From Moritella sp. F3 (GTDB taxonomy: Bacteria > Pseudomonadota > Gammaproteobacteria > Enterobacterales > Moritellaceae): a stretch of 64,000 bases of DNA. The notes beneath the pieces are model-generated. The model saw nothing but the letters and a program-made list of their open reading frames with translations. It was not told where the DNA came from and did not search any database. Of the stretch, positions 1-9,474 are shown one piece after another (position 1 is the stretch's first letter; each line of letters opens with the position of its first letter). The stretch spans positions 1 to 64,000 of the forward strand of contig NZ_BLRL01000020.1 in assembly GCF_015082335.1 (NCBI RefSeq), in the 5' to 3' direction. The translations under genes were made by a program, and so were the position numbers.

Positions 1-65
1 ACGCCGGAGGCCGCGAGTTGTGGTTTGTAAAAAGTCGTCCACTTTCTCTTTGCCAACAAACAACG

Positions 66-97
66 AAAGCCTGAATCGAAAGATTCAGGCTTTTTTT
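66..97 (+). terminator. rho-independent terminator with GAAA tetraloop
   Basis: A perfect 12-bp stem (arms 66-77 and 82-93) closes a GAAA loop and runs into seven T. It ends whatever is transcribed from the left of the window. The sequence after it (CCTGAAATTCAAGGATGA, from 101) recurs after the second terminator. Confidence 0.85.
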
Positions 98-260
98 GTG
101 CCTGAAATTCAAGGATGAAAGAAACACAGATTGTGTGCAGAGCTGGTTTTATGGCGCGTATTTTGTTGGACTGGAAATATTTCCGACATTTTCAGTACTT
201 CCTCCACCCATGGAGGCTGTAAGACTCTCTACCAAAAAACCGCCCCTGCGCTAAAAATAA

Positions 261-292
261 AAAGCCTGGATCGTAAGATCCAGGCTTTTTTT
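261..292 (+). terminator. second, near-copy rho-independent terminator
   Basis: A perfect 12-bp stem (261-272 and 277-288) closes a GTAA loop and runs into T7. It differs from the first terminator by one compensated base pair plus the loop, and is followed by almost the same downstream sequence (CCTGAAATTCAAAGATGA). Stem and flank together look like a duplicated segment. Confidence 0.85.
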
Positions 293-731
293 ATACCTGA
301 AATTCAAAGATGATAAAGACTGCCACAAGTGATGTTAGTCCTGAGCACCGGCTTAGTTACAGCCTAAAATATTCCTTCATTGCATCAATTACAATTAAAG
401 GGGAATTTTCGAGGTTACAAATCTCTATTTTGGGGTTTCTTATTTTAATATTATTATTGATCTAAGTTCTAAAAATGGTGATTAATCAGAATATGTAATA
501 TTAGATATAATGCCCTAATATAGATCTTTTAGCGATCTATGTCACACTATTAGACAATGCGTTAAGCTGATGAAAAAGGTGTGTTAGTCGTCGTTTTACT
601 GCTCGTATTATGAGAATAAATCATGCTTTAAACGTTATGTTTATCGCTTATAAGTACGTACTTTTACGATGTTGGATGAAAAATAGAATTGTGATACCTT
701 GCGTTAATAATATTAAATGTTGGGATATTTT

Positions 732-2327
732 ATGAATGGTTTATGTTTTCAAATCAGTAATTGGATATTGATTGTTGAAGAAAATAAACTGTGCCGACAA
801 GGAAGAGAAGTAACAGTTGAACCCCGTTTGGTTAATTTATTATCCTTTTTAGCACAGTCACCGAGTGAAGTCTTTGGACGTGAAGAGTTGATTGAGCACA
901 TTTGGGATGGTGCTATTGTTAGTGACCAAGTGGTAACACAGTCTATTTTTGAGTTACGGAAAATATTAAAAGATGGACGTGTTGATTGCGAGCGATTTAT
1001 TGCTACTGTGCCAAAACGTGGATATCGATTGGTCGCAGATACGGTAGAACTAACCTGTGATGATGCCCGTAAATTAATAACTGAAAGCAAAAATGCAGAC
1101 GAGATTGTTGATGATGAAAAAACGACAGATATAGATACTGAGCTAGATTACGAACAAGCTATTACTGTATTTCCCGCAGGGCCATTAACACGCGCCGTCA
1201 CCCATATTTCTAAACATGCAGCAGCAGAAGAAGCAAAGTCAGATACTAAGCTTACTTTCTTACAGCGCTATAAATTACAGCTATTTGACAGTTTCTTATT
1301 GTCAGTATTAATTTGTATTATTGTTCTTTGTACCTACGTGCAAGCTAAGCCCGAAATAACGCGATCGTTAGATACGCAAGTTATTGAATTCAGCTATTGT
1401 GCAAGTCAGAAATCAGATAAGACGAGTGAATATCTTGCTGATGGTATTAGCCAAAAATTAATGAATGATGTATTAACTCTCAGTAATTATCGTGTGCAGT
1501 TAAAGAAAACTGATTTCACAACGGGTATTTTACCGGGAAAATTAGTGAGTGTCAGGATCGATAAGCAACTGGGCTTGTCATATTTAGATATTAATTATCG
1601 TAACAATGCATCCAATCGGATTATATTTAGTAAGCAATACTTAATATCAGGAGATGAAATGTATGACAGTTTACAGAAAGCATCATCTGATCTCATGGTC
1701 GCATTAAGAATTAACCCGACGCCCAAACAACTTGATTATGTCATGAAGGACTTACCTGAAGATCAAGATTTGTTAACCAAATTAATCATTGCTAATCATT
1801 ATACTAACCAAGTAGACCCTAAATTATTTATGCAGGGAATTGATTTGTTTGAAGATATCTTATCTGTTGAGCCAACTAATGGATTAGTACTTGCTGAGCG
1901 TTACATTGCTTATAACGTCTTGTCATCATTATCGTTATCTGATGAGTTTGTAAATGAGATTAAACGCTCGAGTGCAGACTTATTAGAAAATAATAGTTAT
2001 GAAGGTAATAAGGTATTGGCCGCGAGAGAATATGAAGCGTTGGCATTACAAGCCTTATTACAAGGCCATGAGCTTAAAGCAAATAACTTGATTACATTGG
2101 CGGGAAAAAGTCGCCGTTCTTCGATATATTATATTATCGTTGGCAAATTAGCTGAGTTAACTGGCAACCTTGATAGTGCTGGAGATGCTTATACCCAGGC
2201 ATTTTACATTGATACTTCTATCGAAACTTACCAATTAAGTTCCAACCTGGCATTTCATAGTAATCTTGAGAGAATGGCTATTTTTATGTACCGAGCAATG
2301 AATTCTAGGGCAATCAAACTGGTATAA
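732..2327 (+). CDS. cadC: CadC-type membrane-bound transcriptional activator of the cad operon
   Basis: ToxR/CadC architecture: an N-terminal OmpR-type winged helix (about residues 5-105, ending in the family motif ATVPKRGYRLVA), a linker of about 80 residues, one membrane span (about 187-203) and a periplasmic sensor domain of about 320 residues. In E. coli, CadC senses low external pH and, with the permease LysP, lysine, and then activates cadBA; the downstream cadB and cadA support the same role here. The ATG at 732 is preferred over 717 because GGGAT precedes it at a workable distance, giving 531 residues (E. coli 512). The periplasmic part has a single Cys (about residue 223), so the intramolecular disulfide described for E. 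coli CadC cannot form. Confidence 0.88.
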   Translation: MNGLCFQISNWILIVEENKLCRQGREVTVEPRLVNLLSFLAQSPSEVFGREELIEHIWDGAIVSDQVVTQSIFELRKILKDGRVDCERFIATVPKRGYRLVADTVELTCDDARKLITESKNADEIVDDEKTTDIDTELDYEQAITVFPAGPLTRAVTHISKHAAAEEAKSDTKLTFLQRYKLQLFDSFLLSVLICIIVLCTYVQAKPEITRSLDTQVIEFSYCASQKSDKTSEYLADGISQKLMNDVLTLSNYRVQLKKTDFTTGILPGKLVSVRIDKQLGLSYLDINYRNNASNRIIFSKQYLISGDEMYDSLQKASSDLMVALRINPTPKQLDYVMKDLPEDQDLLTKLIIANHYTNQVDPKLFMQGIDLFEDILSVEPTNGLVLAERYIAYNVLSSLSLSDEFVNEIKRSSADLLENNSYEGNKVLAAREYEALALQALLQGHELKANNLITLAGKSRRSSIYYIIVGKLAELTGNLDSAGDAYTQAFYIDTSIETYQLSSNLAFHSNLERMAIFMYRAMNSRAIKLV

Positions 2328-2353
2328 ATTAGCCTTTTAACCAACCACATTTT

Positions 2354-2379
2354 AGCCTCTGCTTGTCAGGGGCTTTTTT
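2354..2379 (+). terminator. terminator of cadC
   Basis: An 8-bp stem (2354-2361 and 2367-2374, one G-T pair) with a CTTGT loop runs into a T-run. It separates cadC from cadBA, so the structural genes need their own promoter. Confidence 0.8.
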
Positions 2380-2962
2380 GTATCTACGATACCAGTATAA
2401 GTATGTCGTTATGCATAATAGCTGGTTGTCATTTATATTTGACGACATTTAAATGAACACTTTAGAACTTAGCTAAAGCTATCAATAAGATTTAGCATCC
2501 CAATCTCAACCCCACTCCTAATGACTATCACTCCAATTAATCTTCATGACTGTGAATAGATCCTTTCTATTTTTTAATTCTTCATATGGATAGTAATAAT
2601 CTAAATTTCAGCTTCTCTTTGATTACCTATAAGTGGGTGTTGGGTTGATAGGCGTCGTATTCAATCTTTATAAACATACTTTTTTAATAAATATAAACTT
2701 ACTTTATTTTGTTGTTTTTAAGGTTATGTTTTTAAACGTAAAAAATGAATTTAATTATAAAGGATATATAAACATTGTTTAATTTTCTAATGATTTTATT
2801 GTTCATTTTACCTTTATTTTTTTCTCTCTCATTCGGCGTAACCTGCAATTAGAAATTCAGGTGGCCTGCTGAGACTCATTTTTCATCTCGGCAATATCAC
2901 CACTTAATCGCTGGTTTGCTTATTGAGCATATTGCTCTACTTGATAAAATTTGGGAGATGAG
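2380..2962. promoter_or_regulatory. cadB upstream control region
   Basis: A gene-free stretch of 583 bp. Bases 2690-2830 are extremely A+T-rich, as expected for a CadC/H-NS-type regulatory region. Closer to cadB are two possible leader hairpins: ACCTG/CAGGT (2841-2862), and a GCTGAGA/TCTCGGC pair around 2868-2893. I could not identify CadC sites or the promoter hexamers with confidence; the regulatory role is inferred from position between cadC and cadBA. Confidence 0.4.
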
Positions 2963-4288
2963 ATGTCATCTAATACAAAAAAAATTGGCTTAATTGCCTG
3001 TACTGGTGTTGTTGCCGGCAACATGATGGGCAGTGGTATTGCATTGTTACCGTCTTCTTTAGCGGCTGTCGGTTCGGTATCTATATTTAGCTGGATAATC
3101 TGTTTGGTTGGTGCGCTAAGTTTAGCCTTTGTATTTGCGCGTTTATCGACGAAAGATCCGCAAGAAGGTGGCCCGATTGGTTACGCTGGTGATGTTGCAC
3201 CTGTACTTGGCTTCCAAACGGGGGTGCTTTATTACCACGCAAACTGGATTGGTAATTTAGCCATTGCTATTACAGGTGTTTCTTATCTTTCCGTATTCTT
3301 CCCTATTTTATCAAGTCCAATTCCAGCAGCTATCGCAACCATAGCATCGGTATGGATATTCACGTTCATCAACTTACTCGGTGGTACTTGGGTTAGCCGT
3401 TTATGTACATTAGGTCTTGTGCTTATTCTTATCCCTGTTATCGGTACTGCTACAGTCGGTTGGACGCATTTTGATCCTGCGGTTTACAGCCAGAATTGGA
3501 ATGTTGCATCCGGTAGTGATTCAAGTGCAATTATTAGTGCTGTGCTTATTTGCTTATGGTCATTTGTTGGTGTTGAATCTGCTGCTGTTTCTTCTGGCAT
3601 GGTTAAAAACCCGAAACGCACAGTGCCATTAGCAACAATGCTTGGTACGACGTTAGCAGGCGTTATCTATATCTTATCTACACAAGTAATTGCGGGCATG
3701 TTCCCTGCTGCTGAAGTGGCTGCTTCTGGTGCACCTTTTGCCCTTGCTACTACATCTATTTTTGGTAGCTGGTCTGCCCCATTTGTTGCTGCATTTACTG
3801 CACTTGCTTGTTTCACATCTCTAGGTTCATGGATGATGTTGGTTGGTGAAGCTGGTAAACGTGCTGCTGCTGATGGTAATTTCCCTGCGGTTTATGGTGA
3901 AACTGACAAATCTGGCGTGGCTAAAAAGGGCTTAGTTTTAGCATCAATTAAGATGACGTTTTTGATGGCGTTCATCACTATGTTTAGTGGTTCATCAAAT
4001 ACCGGCGACTTATTTAATCAGCTTACTACAATTGCCGTGCTACTCACCATGCTGCCTTACTTCTACTCAAGCGTTAACTTAATCCGTCTAGAAAGTATGA
4101 CTACACGTAATATCTTCGTGATGTTGTTCTCGGGTATTGCTTGTGTATTTTGCTTAATCGCCCTTGCCGGTGCAGAAAGCTCTGCATTAACAGGAACCTT
4201 CCTTGTCTCGCTAATCATCCTTGTTTTCTACGGCAAGAAGAAAGGTCTTTCTCAAACCGAGCCTACTGTAATCGCTGCAAGTGCTTAA
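2963..4288 (+). CDS. cadB: CadB lysine:cadaverine antiporter
   Basis: An inner-membrane APC-family exchanger that brings in lysine and expels cadaverine. About 12 hydrophobic spans; the N-terminus (KIGLIACTGVVAGNMMGSGI) and the GTWVSRL and GMVKNPKRTVPLATMLGT segments match E. coli CadB nearly residue for residue. Starting at ATG 2963, preceded by GGGAG, gives 441 residues (E. coli 444); a TTG at 2951 would add four residues but has no better ribosome site. The gene is 103 bp upstream of cadA on the same strand with no terminator between, so a cadBA operon is expected. Confidence 0.95.
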   Translation: MSSNTKKIGLIACTGVVAGNMMGSGIALLPSSLAAVGSVSIFSWIICLVGALSLAFVFARLSTKDPQEGGPIGYAGDVAPVLGFQTGVLYYHANWIGNLAIAITGVSYLSVFFPILSSPIPAAIATIASVWIFTFINLLGGTWVSRLCTLGLVLILIPVIGTATVGWTHFDPAVYSQNWNVASGSDSSAIISAVLICLWSFVGVESAAVSSGMVKNPKRTVPLATMLGTTLAGVIYILSTQVIAGMFPAAEVAASGAPFALATTSIFGSWSAPFVAAFTALACFTSLGSWMMLVGEAGKRAAADGNFPAVYGETDKSGVAKKGLVLASIKMTFLMAFITMFSGSSNTGDLFNQLTTIAVLLTMLPYFYSSVNLIRLESMTTRNIFVMLFSGIACVFCLIALAGAESSALTGTFLVSLIILVFYGKKKGLSQTEPTVIAASA

Positions 4289-4391
4289 TCTGAACAATCA
4301 ATTTTAATCATTCCTTTTTAATTAATGTCTGGTGCTCGTTAATCTCTATCAAATGATAGCGAGTGCCCTTATTCGTCTTGGAGATCTTGAA

Positions 4392-6527
4392 ATGAACATT
4401 ATTGCTATCTTAAATCACATGGGCGTGTTCTTTAAAGAAGAACCTATTCGTCAATTACATGCTTCTTTAGAAAAAGCCGGTTACCAAGTTGTTTATCCTG
4501 TAAATGACAAAGACCTGATCAAAATGATCGAAATGAATCCACGTATCTGTGGCGCTATCTTTGATTGGGATAAATACCCGCTAACCCTTTGTGAACAAAT
4601 TAATGCGTTAAACGAAAAACTACCTGTATTCGCATTTGCTAATGAACAATCAGCACTTGATGTATCGTTAACTGAGCTACGTTTGAATGTTTCGTTCTTC
4701 GAATATGCGCTTGGTATGAGTGATGATATCGCATTGAAAATTAACCAAGCGATTGACAAGTACAAAGGCGAACTAATGCCTCCGTTCACGAAAGCACTGT
4801 TTAATTATGTTGAAGAAGGTAAATATACTTTCTGTACCCCAGGCCACATGGGCGGTACCGCGTTTCAACGTAGCCCTGCAGGTAGCATTTTCTATGACTT
4901 CTATGGTCCAAACGCATTTAAAGCTGACGTATCAGTGTCGATGCCAGAGCTTGGTTCATTACTCGATCATTCAGGGCCACACCAAGAAGCTGAAGAGTTC
5001 ATTGCAAAAACTTTTAACGCCGATCACTCTTATATTGTGACTAACGGTACATCGACTGCAAACAAGATCGTCGGTATGTTCTCTGCGCCATCTGGTAGCA
5101 CTGTGCTTATCGATCGTAACTGCCATAAATCACTGACTCACTTATTAATGATGAGTGACATTACGCCAATCTACTTCCGTCCTACACGTAATGCGTACGG
5201 TATCCTCGGTGGTATTCCACAAAGTGAATTCAGTCGTGACGTGATTGCTACGAAAGTAGCGGCGACACCAAATGCAGTGATGCCAAATTATGCCGTAGTC
5301 ACGAATTCTACTTATGATGGTCTGTTATATAACACTCAATATATTAAAGAGACATTGGATACTAAGTTCATCCACTTTGACAGTGCTTGGGTTCCTTACA
5401 CTAACTTCAATCATATTTACGAAGGTAAGTGCGGCATGAGTGGTGAAGCGATGCCTGGTAAAGTGTTCTATGAAACACAGTCTACCCATAAACTATTAGC
5501 AGCATTCTCACAATCATCGATGATCCACATTAAAGGCGACATTGATAAAGAAACATTTAATGAAGCGTATATGATGCACACTTCAACGTCGCCACAATAT
5601 TCTATTGTAGCGTCAACTGAAACTGCAGCAGCGATGATGCGTGGCAATACCGGTAAGAAGCTAATGCAAGATTCGATTGATCGCGCTATTCGTTTCCGTA
5701 AAGAAGTTAAACGCCTTGAAAAAGAAACTGAAGGCTGGTTTTTTGATGTATGGCAGCCTGAAGATATTGAAACAACTGAATGTTGGAATCTAGATCCCCA
5801 AGACACTTGGCACGGCTTTAAAGATATCGACGCTGACCATATGTACCTAGATCCAATTAAAGTAACCTTGTTAACTCCGGGGATGGACGGTGACTACTTA
5901 GCTGAAACTGGTATTCCTGCGTCATTAGTGGCTAAATTCTTAGATGAACGTGGCGTTGTGGTAGAAAAAACAGGACCATATAACCTGTTATTCCTATTCT
6001 CAATTGGTATCGATAAAGCGAAATCATTGGCATTATTGCGTGCATTGACTGAGTTCAAGCGTGGTTTCGATCTAAACTTAACGGTGAAAAACTTTATCCC
6101 TACGCTATACGCTGAAGATCCTAAATTCTATGAAGACATGCATATCCAAGACTTAGCTCAAGGTATTCATGACATGATGAAGAAATTCAAATTGCCAGAG
6201 TTAATGTTTAAAGCGTTTGATGTATTGCCTGAACTTAAAATAACGCCAAACGCAGCATGGCAACAAGAGTTACGTGGCCATACTGAAGAAGTGAAGCTAG
6301 AAGAAATGGTTAATCGTGTTAATGCGAATATGATCCTGCCTTATCCTCCAGGTGTGCCACTTGTATTACCTGGTGAGATGATCACTGAAACATCACGTCC
6401 CGTATTAGACTTCTTGGAAATGCTGTGTGAAATTGGTACCGAATTCCCTGGTTTTGAAACAGATATTCACGGTTTATACCACCAGGCTGATGGTAGCTAT
6501 ACTGTGAAGGTTTTAAAGCAAGATTAA
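4392..6527 (+). CDS. cadA: inducible lysine decarboxylase CadA
   Basis: Fold-type I PLP decarboxylase converting lysine to cadaverine and CO2 and consuming a cytoplasmic proton; with CadB it forms the acid-resistance cycle. Order: an N-terminal wing/response-regulator-like domain (1-130), the PLP core with TPGHMGGTAF and the Schiff-base lysine in STHKLLAAFSQ, then a C-terminal domain ending DGSYTVKVLK. The PLP lysine is residue 367, exactly the E. coli number, when translation starts at ATG 4392. That start has GGAG eight bases upstream, while an in-frame ATG at 4332 would add 20 residues absent from the family. 711 residues (E. coli 715). Confidence 0.96.
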   Translation: MNIIAILNHMGVFFKEEPIRQLHASLEKAGYQVVYPVNDKDLIKMIEMNPRICGAIFDWDKYPLTLCEQINALNEKLPVFAFANEQSALDVSLTELRLNVSFFEYALGMSDDIALKINQAIDKYKGELMPPFTKALFNYVEEGKYTFCTPGHMGGTAFQRSPAGSIFYDFYGPNAFKADVSVSMPELGSLLDHSGPHQEAEEFIAKTFNADHSYIVTNGTSTANKIVGMFSAPSGSTVLIDRNCHKSLTHLLMMSDITPIYFRPTRNAYGILGGIPQSEFSRDVIATKVAATPNAVMPNYAVVTNSTYDGLLYNTQYIKETLDTKFIHFDSAWVPYTNFNHIYEGKCGMSGEAMPGKVFYETQSTHKLLAAFSQSSMIHIKGDIDKETFNEAYMMHTSTSPQYSIVASTETAAAMMRGNTGKKLMQDSIDRAIRFRKEVKRLEKETEGWFFDVWQPEDIETTECWNLDPQDTWHGFKDIDADHMYLDPIKVTLLTPGMDGDYLAETGIPASLVAKFLDERGVVVEKTGPYNLLFLFSIGIDKAKSLALLRALTEFKRGFDLNLTVKNFIPTLYAEDPKFYEDMHIQDLAQGIHDMMKKFKLPELMFKAFDVLPELKITPNAAWQQELRGHTEEVKLEEMVNRVNANMILPYPPGVPLVLPGEMITETSRPVLDFLEMLCEIGTEFPGFETDIHGLYHQADGSYTVKVLKQD

Positions 6528-6577
6528 GTTGCATTTAACCATTTAATCTATAAATTAATCTTATTGATGATTCAACC

Positions 6578-6604
6578 AAAGAGGGCTTTATGCCCTCTTT
6601 TTAT
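6578..6604 (+). terminator. terminator of cadBA
   Basis: A 9-bp perfect stem (AAAGAGGGC/GCCCTCTTT) with a short TTTAT loop and a T-run. pdxY begins only about 20 bp later, so read-through could still reach it. Confidence 0.85.
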
Positions 6605-6624
6605 TTCTTGTTAAGGTATTATTT

Positions 6625-7485
6625 ATGAAATCTATCTTGTCTATTCAATCTCATGTTGTATTTGGCTGTGCGGGTAATAGTGCAGTCGTTTTTCCAATGC
6701 GTAGAATGGGGATTGAAGTGTGGCCGATTAATACGGTACAGTTTTCGAATCACACCCAGTATAAGCAAGGGTGGCAAGGAATGGTAATGCCGGTTGATCA
6801 AATTAAGAGTCTCGTTGATGGTTTAATCAATATTGACTGCTTATCAAGTTGTGACGCTGTACTAAGTGGCTACCTCGGTTCAGCGACACAAGGCAAGGAA
6901 GTGCTTTATGCAGTAGAGCAAGCTAAACAGCATAATGCTGATGCTTTATACTTTTGTGATCCGGTCATGGGGCATCCTGAAAAGGGCTGTATTGTCGTAC
7001 CTGAAGTCATGGATTTTTTCAAATATCACGCATTGCCAAAAGCTGATGTGATCGCGCCAAATCTACTTGAATTAGAAACACTGACCGATATGAAAATAGA
7101 TAATATAGAACAGGTAAAACAAGCATGTTCTATGTTGCTAGATCAAGGTGTTAAAATTGTATTGGTTAAGCATTTGAGTAAAGCGGGTATAACGGCAAGT
7201 CAGTTTGAAATGCTATTAGCTACGGCTGATGGCTACTATCATATTACCCGTCCCTTGTATGATTTTGTCAGCCAACCTGTAGGTGTCGGTGATTTGATTA
7301 GTGGCGTGATGCTTGCTAATTTATTAGCTGCTCATAATCCAGTGACAGCGTTTGAATTGACGAATGCGGCTGTTGATGCGGTATTGGAAGCGACCTTTAA
7401 GCAAGGCAGTTATGAACTGCAACTTATTGCCGCGCAAGACTTAATTGCTCTTCCTGAGGTGAAAGTTAACGCGACAACGTTATAG
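6625..7485 (+). CDS. pdxY: PdxY pyridoxal kinase
   Basis: Ribokinase-like kinase that phosphorylates pyridoxal to pyridoxal 5'-phosphate. Family signatures are seen: IQSHVVFGCAGNSA at the N-terminus, TVQFSNHTQY, CDAVLSGYLGS, FCDPVMGHPEKGC, and the C-terminal QPVGVGDLISG, which carries the catalytic Asp in a GxGD motif. 286 residues against 287 in E. coli PdxY, with similarity along the full length. It follows cadBA on the same strand across a terminator, and CadA is a PLP enzyme, so cofactor supply is a sensible reason for the neighbourhood; that link is inference. Confidence 0.93.
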   Translation: MKSILSIQSHVVFGCAGNSAVVFPMRRMGIEVWPINTVQFSNHTQYKQGWQGMVMPVDQIKSLVDGLINIDCLSSCDAVLSGYLGSATQGKEVLYAVEQAKQHNADALYFCDPVMGHPEKGCIVVPEVMDFFKYHALPKADVIAPNLLELETLTDMKIDNIEQVKQACSMLLDQGVKIVLVKHLSKAGITASQFEMLLATADGYYHITRPLYDFVSQPVGVGDLISGVMLANLLAAHNPVTAFELTNAAVDAVLEATFKQGSYELQLIAAQDLIALPEVKVNATTL

Positions 7486-7505
7486 AATATAAATATAACG
7501 CGAAA

Positions 7506-7533
7506 AATAAGGCAGCCAATGGCTGCCTTATTT
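7506..7533. terminator. bidirectional terminator between pdxY and lysS
   Basis: A perfect 12-bp inverted repeat (7506-7517 and 7521-7532) with A-rich and T-rich flanks, placed between convergent genes and usable in both directions. Confidence 0.8.
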
Positions 7534-7562
7534 CGTTTTAATCAGGTTTTAATCAGTTGGAC

Positions 7563-9074
7563 CTATTTATTTTGTGGGCGTAATGTCGGGAATAAGATCA
7601 CGTCACGGATCGTGTGGCTATTAGTGAATAGCATCACTAAGCGATCAATGCCAATCCCTTGACCTGCTGTTGGTGGTAAGCCATGTTCAAGTGCGGTGAC
7701 ATAATCTTCATCATAGAACATGGCTTCATCATCACCTGCTTCTTTTTGTTGTACCTGTTCTTTGAAGCGCGCGTCTTGGTCTTCTGCATCATTTAATTCA
7801 GAGAAACCGTTGGCAATCTCACGACCACCAATAAAGAACTCAAAACGATCAGTGATGAGCGGATCATCATCATTACGACGTGCTAGCGGTGATACCTCTG
7901 CTGGATATTCTGTAATAAAGGTCGGTTGAATTAATTTCTCTTCAACTGTTTCTTCAAATATCTCGGTGATCACGCGGCCAATGCCCCAGCTTGCATCAAT
8001 ACGAATATTCAGACTATCTGCTAATTCAGTTGCAGCTGATAATGTTGCCAGCTGTTCAGCACGGATCTCAGGATTGTATCTTAATACCGAATCCTTCATA
8101 CCTATTTTTGCAAAAGGCTGTCCAAAATCAAACGTTAAGTCGCCATAAGGCACCATTGGCGTGCCCAGAATATCAAGGGCTAAGGTACGTAACATTTCTT
8201 CTGTCAGCGCCATTAAGTCATTGTAATCGGCATAAGCCATATAGAATTCAAGCATGGTAAATTCTGGATTATGACGGGTTGAAATACCTTCATTACGGAA
8301 ATTTCGATTAATTTCAAATACGCGTTCAAAACCGCCAACGACTAACCTTTTTAGATACAGTTCTGGTGATACACGTAAATACATATCCATATCGAGTGCA
8401 TTATGTCGGGTTATGAATGGACGTGCAGAGGCTCCACCAGGGATCACTTGCATCATCGGAGTTTCCACTTCCATAAAGCCATTTTTGCTTAACAGATTAC
8501 GAATGCCAGTAATGACTTGCGAGCGCACTGTAAAAGTATTACGCGCTTCTTCATTGGCGATCAAGTCTAAATAGCGTTGACGATAACGGGTTTCTTGTTC
8601 TGCTAAACCGTGAAACTTGTTTGGCAGAGGGCGTAGCGCTTTTGTCAGCAATTCGATATTGGTTAAGTTAATCGTTAACTCACCCGTTTTGGTCTTAAAT
8701 AAAGTACCTTCAGCGCCAACAATGTCGCCAATATCCCACTTTTTAAACTGCTCGTTATAGAAATTTTCTGGCAGATTATCGCGGCTTACATATAATTGGA
8801 TCTTACCACCCATGTCTTGTAGCGTTACAAAACTGGCTTTACCCATAATTCGACGTGTCATAATTCGGCCAGCTACTTTTACTGTAACTTGTAAGTTATT
8901 TAACTCATCAGCACTGTTATCATCGTATTTATTTAATAGCTCATTTGAGATCGCATCGCGGCGAAAGCTATTAGGAAAAGCATTGCCTTTGCTACGTAAA
9001 TCTGCCAATTTTTGACGACGTTGTTCAACTTCACTTTGAAAATCGATTTCTGGGTTTTGAATGGTTTCCGACAT
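7563..9074 (-). CDS. lysS: lysyl-tRNA synthetase, class II
   Basis: Charges tRNA-Lys with lysine. An N-terminal OB-fold anticodon-binding domain (about 60-160) precedes the class II catalytic core with motif 2 (FRNEGISTRHNPEFTMLEFY) and motif 3 (GIGIDRLVMLFTNSHTIRD). 503 residues, the usual length (E. coli 505). In E. coli lysS follows prfB; here the next gene upstream on the same strand is mdtI, 67 bp away, so lysS lies in an unusual context beside lysine decarboxylation genes. Confidence 0.96.
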   Translation of the reverse strand: MSETIQNPEIDFQSEVEQRRQKLADLRSKGNAFPNSFRRDAISNELLNKYDDNSADELNNLQVTVKVAGRIMTRRIMGKASFVTLQDMGGKIQLYVSRDNLPENFYNEQFKKWDIGDIVGAEGTLFKTKTGELTINLTNIELLTKALRPLPNKFHGLAEQETRYRQRYLDLIANEEARNTFTVRSQVITGIRNLLSKNGFMEVETPMMQVIPGGASARPFITRHNALDMDMYLRVSPELYLKRLVVGGFERVFEINRNFRNEGISTRHNPEFTMLEFYMAYADYNDLMALTEEMLRTLALDILGTPMVPYGDLTFDFGQPFAKIGMKDSVLRYNPEIRAEQLATLSAATELADSLNIRIDASWGIGRVITEIFEETVEEKLIQPTFITEYPAEVSPLARRNDDDPLITDRFEFFIGGREIANGFSELNDAEDQDARFKEQVQQKEAGDDEAMFYDEDYVTALEHGLPPTAGQGIGIDRLVMLFTNSHTIRDVILFPTLRPQNK

Positions 9075-9141
9075 ATATAGCCTCTTATCTTTAATATATT
9101 AATTCATGTTATATGATTTATTGTTAAGTTAATGATTACGT

Positions 9142-9474
9142 TTAGTGTGAAAATTGCAGTACCACAATGCCTGAAATTAACAGTGGTACGCCTATTTGGC
9201 TACGACGTCCTATCGTTTCGCCAAACATATACTTATCGACCAATAGGGTGCCTACAATACCGCCAGCACCCCAAGTCGCATAGGCAATCGATAGTTGGAT
9301 TGACTGCACCGCTTGACCTAGACTGATAAAGGCCATTGCAACCAATGCAATTGCAAATACGCCTGGTAGTTTATTTTTAAAACCATCTGATAATTTTAAA
9401 AAGTAATTGGCGGTAATATCTAACAATATGGAAAAACACAAGAATACGATGTGTATGAGTTCTGCATTATTCAT
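9142..9474 (-). CDS. mdtI: MdtI, small multidrug-resistance-type polyamine exporter subunit
   Basis: Four-span SMR protein that pairs with MdtJ to export spermidine in E. coli. Sequence landmarks are ANYFLKLSDGFKNKLPG and LSIAYATWGAGGIVGTLL, closely matching E. coli MdtI (109 residues; 110 here). The start chosen is the third of three consecutive ATG codons (9474), seven bases after AAGGA; it overlaps the end of mdtJ by eight bases, which favours translational coupling and equal amounts of the two subunits. An upstream ATG at 9489 is possible but lies ahead of the ribosome site. Confidence 0.88.
   Translation of the reverse strand: MNNAELIHIVFLCFSILLDITANYFLKLSDGFKNKLPGVFAIALVAMAFISLGQAVQSIQLSIAYATWGAGGIVGTLLVDKYMFGETIGRRSQIGVPLLISGIVVLQFSH

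Larger units (their letters stand above)
1..731. other. gene-free left edge with two terminators
   Basis: No gene can be assigned. Bases 1-65 are probably the end of a transcription unit lying outside the window, because a strong terminator follows. A second, very similar terminator lies 195 bp further on. From about 300 to 731 the DNA is A+T-rich with no ORF of convincing composition; it should contain the cadC promoter, but I cannot place it with confidence. Confidence 0.5.

Noticed and set aside
1..65. 3' end of a tRNA, 5S rRNA or tmRNA
   Set aside because: I looked for a CCA end, T-arm and 5S consensus and found none; only the terminator is certain.
131..313. 60-residue ORF on the plus strand
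   Set aside because: It runs through the second terminator and its stem, and has no ribosome site or recognisable composition.
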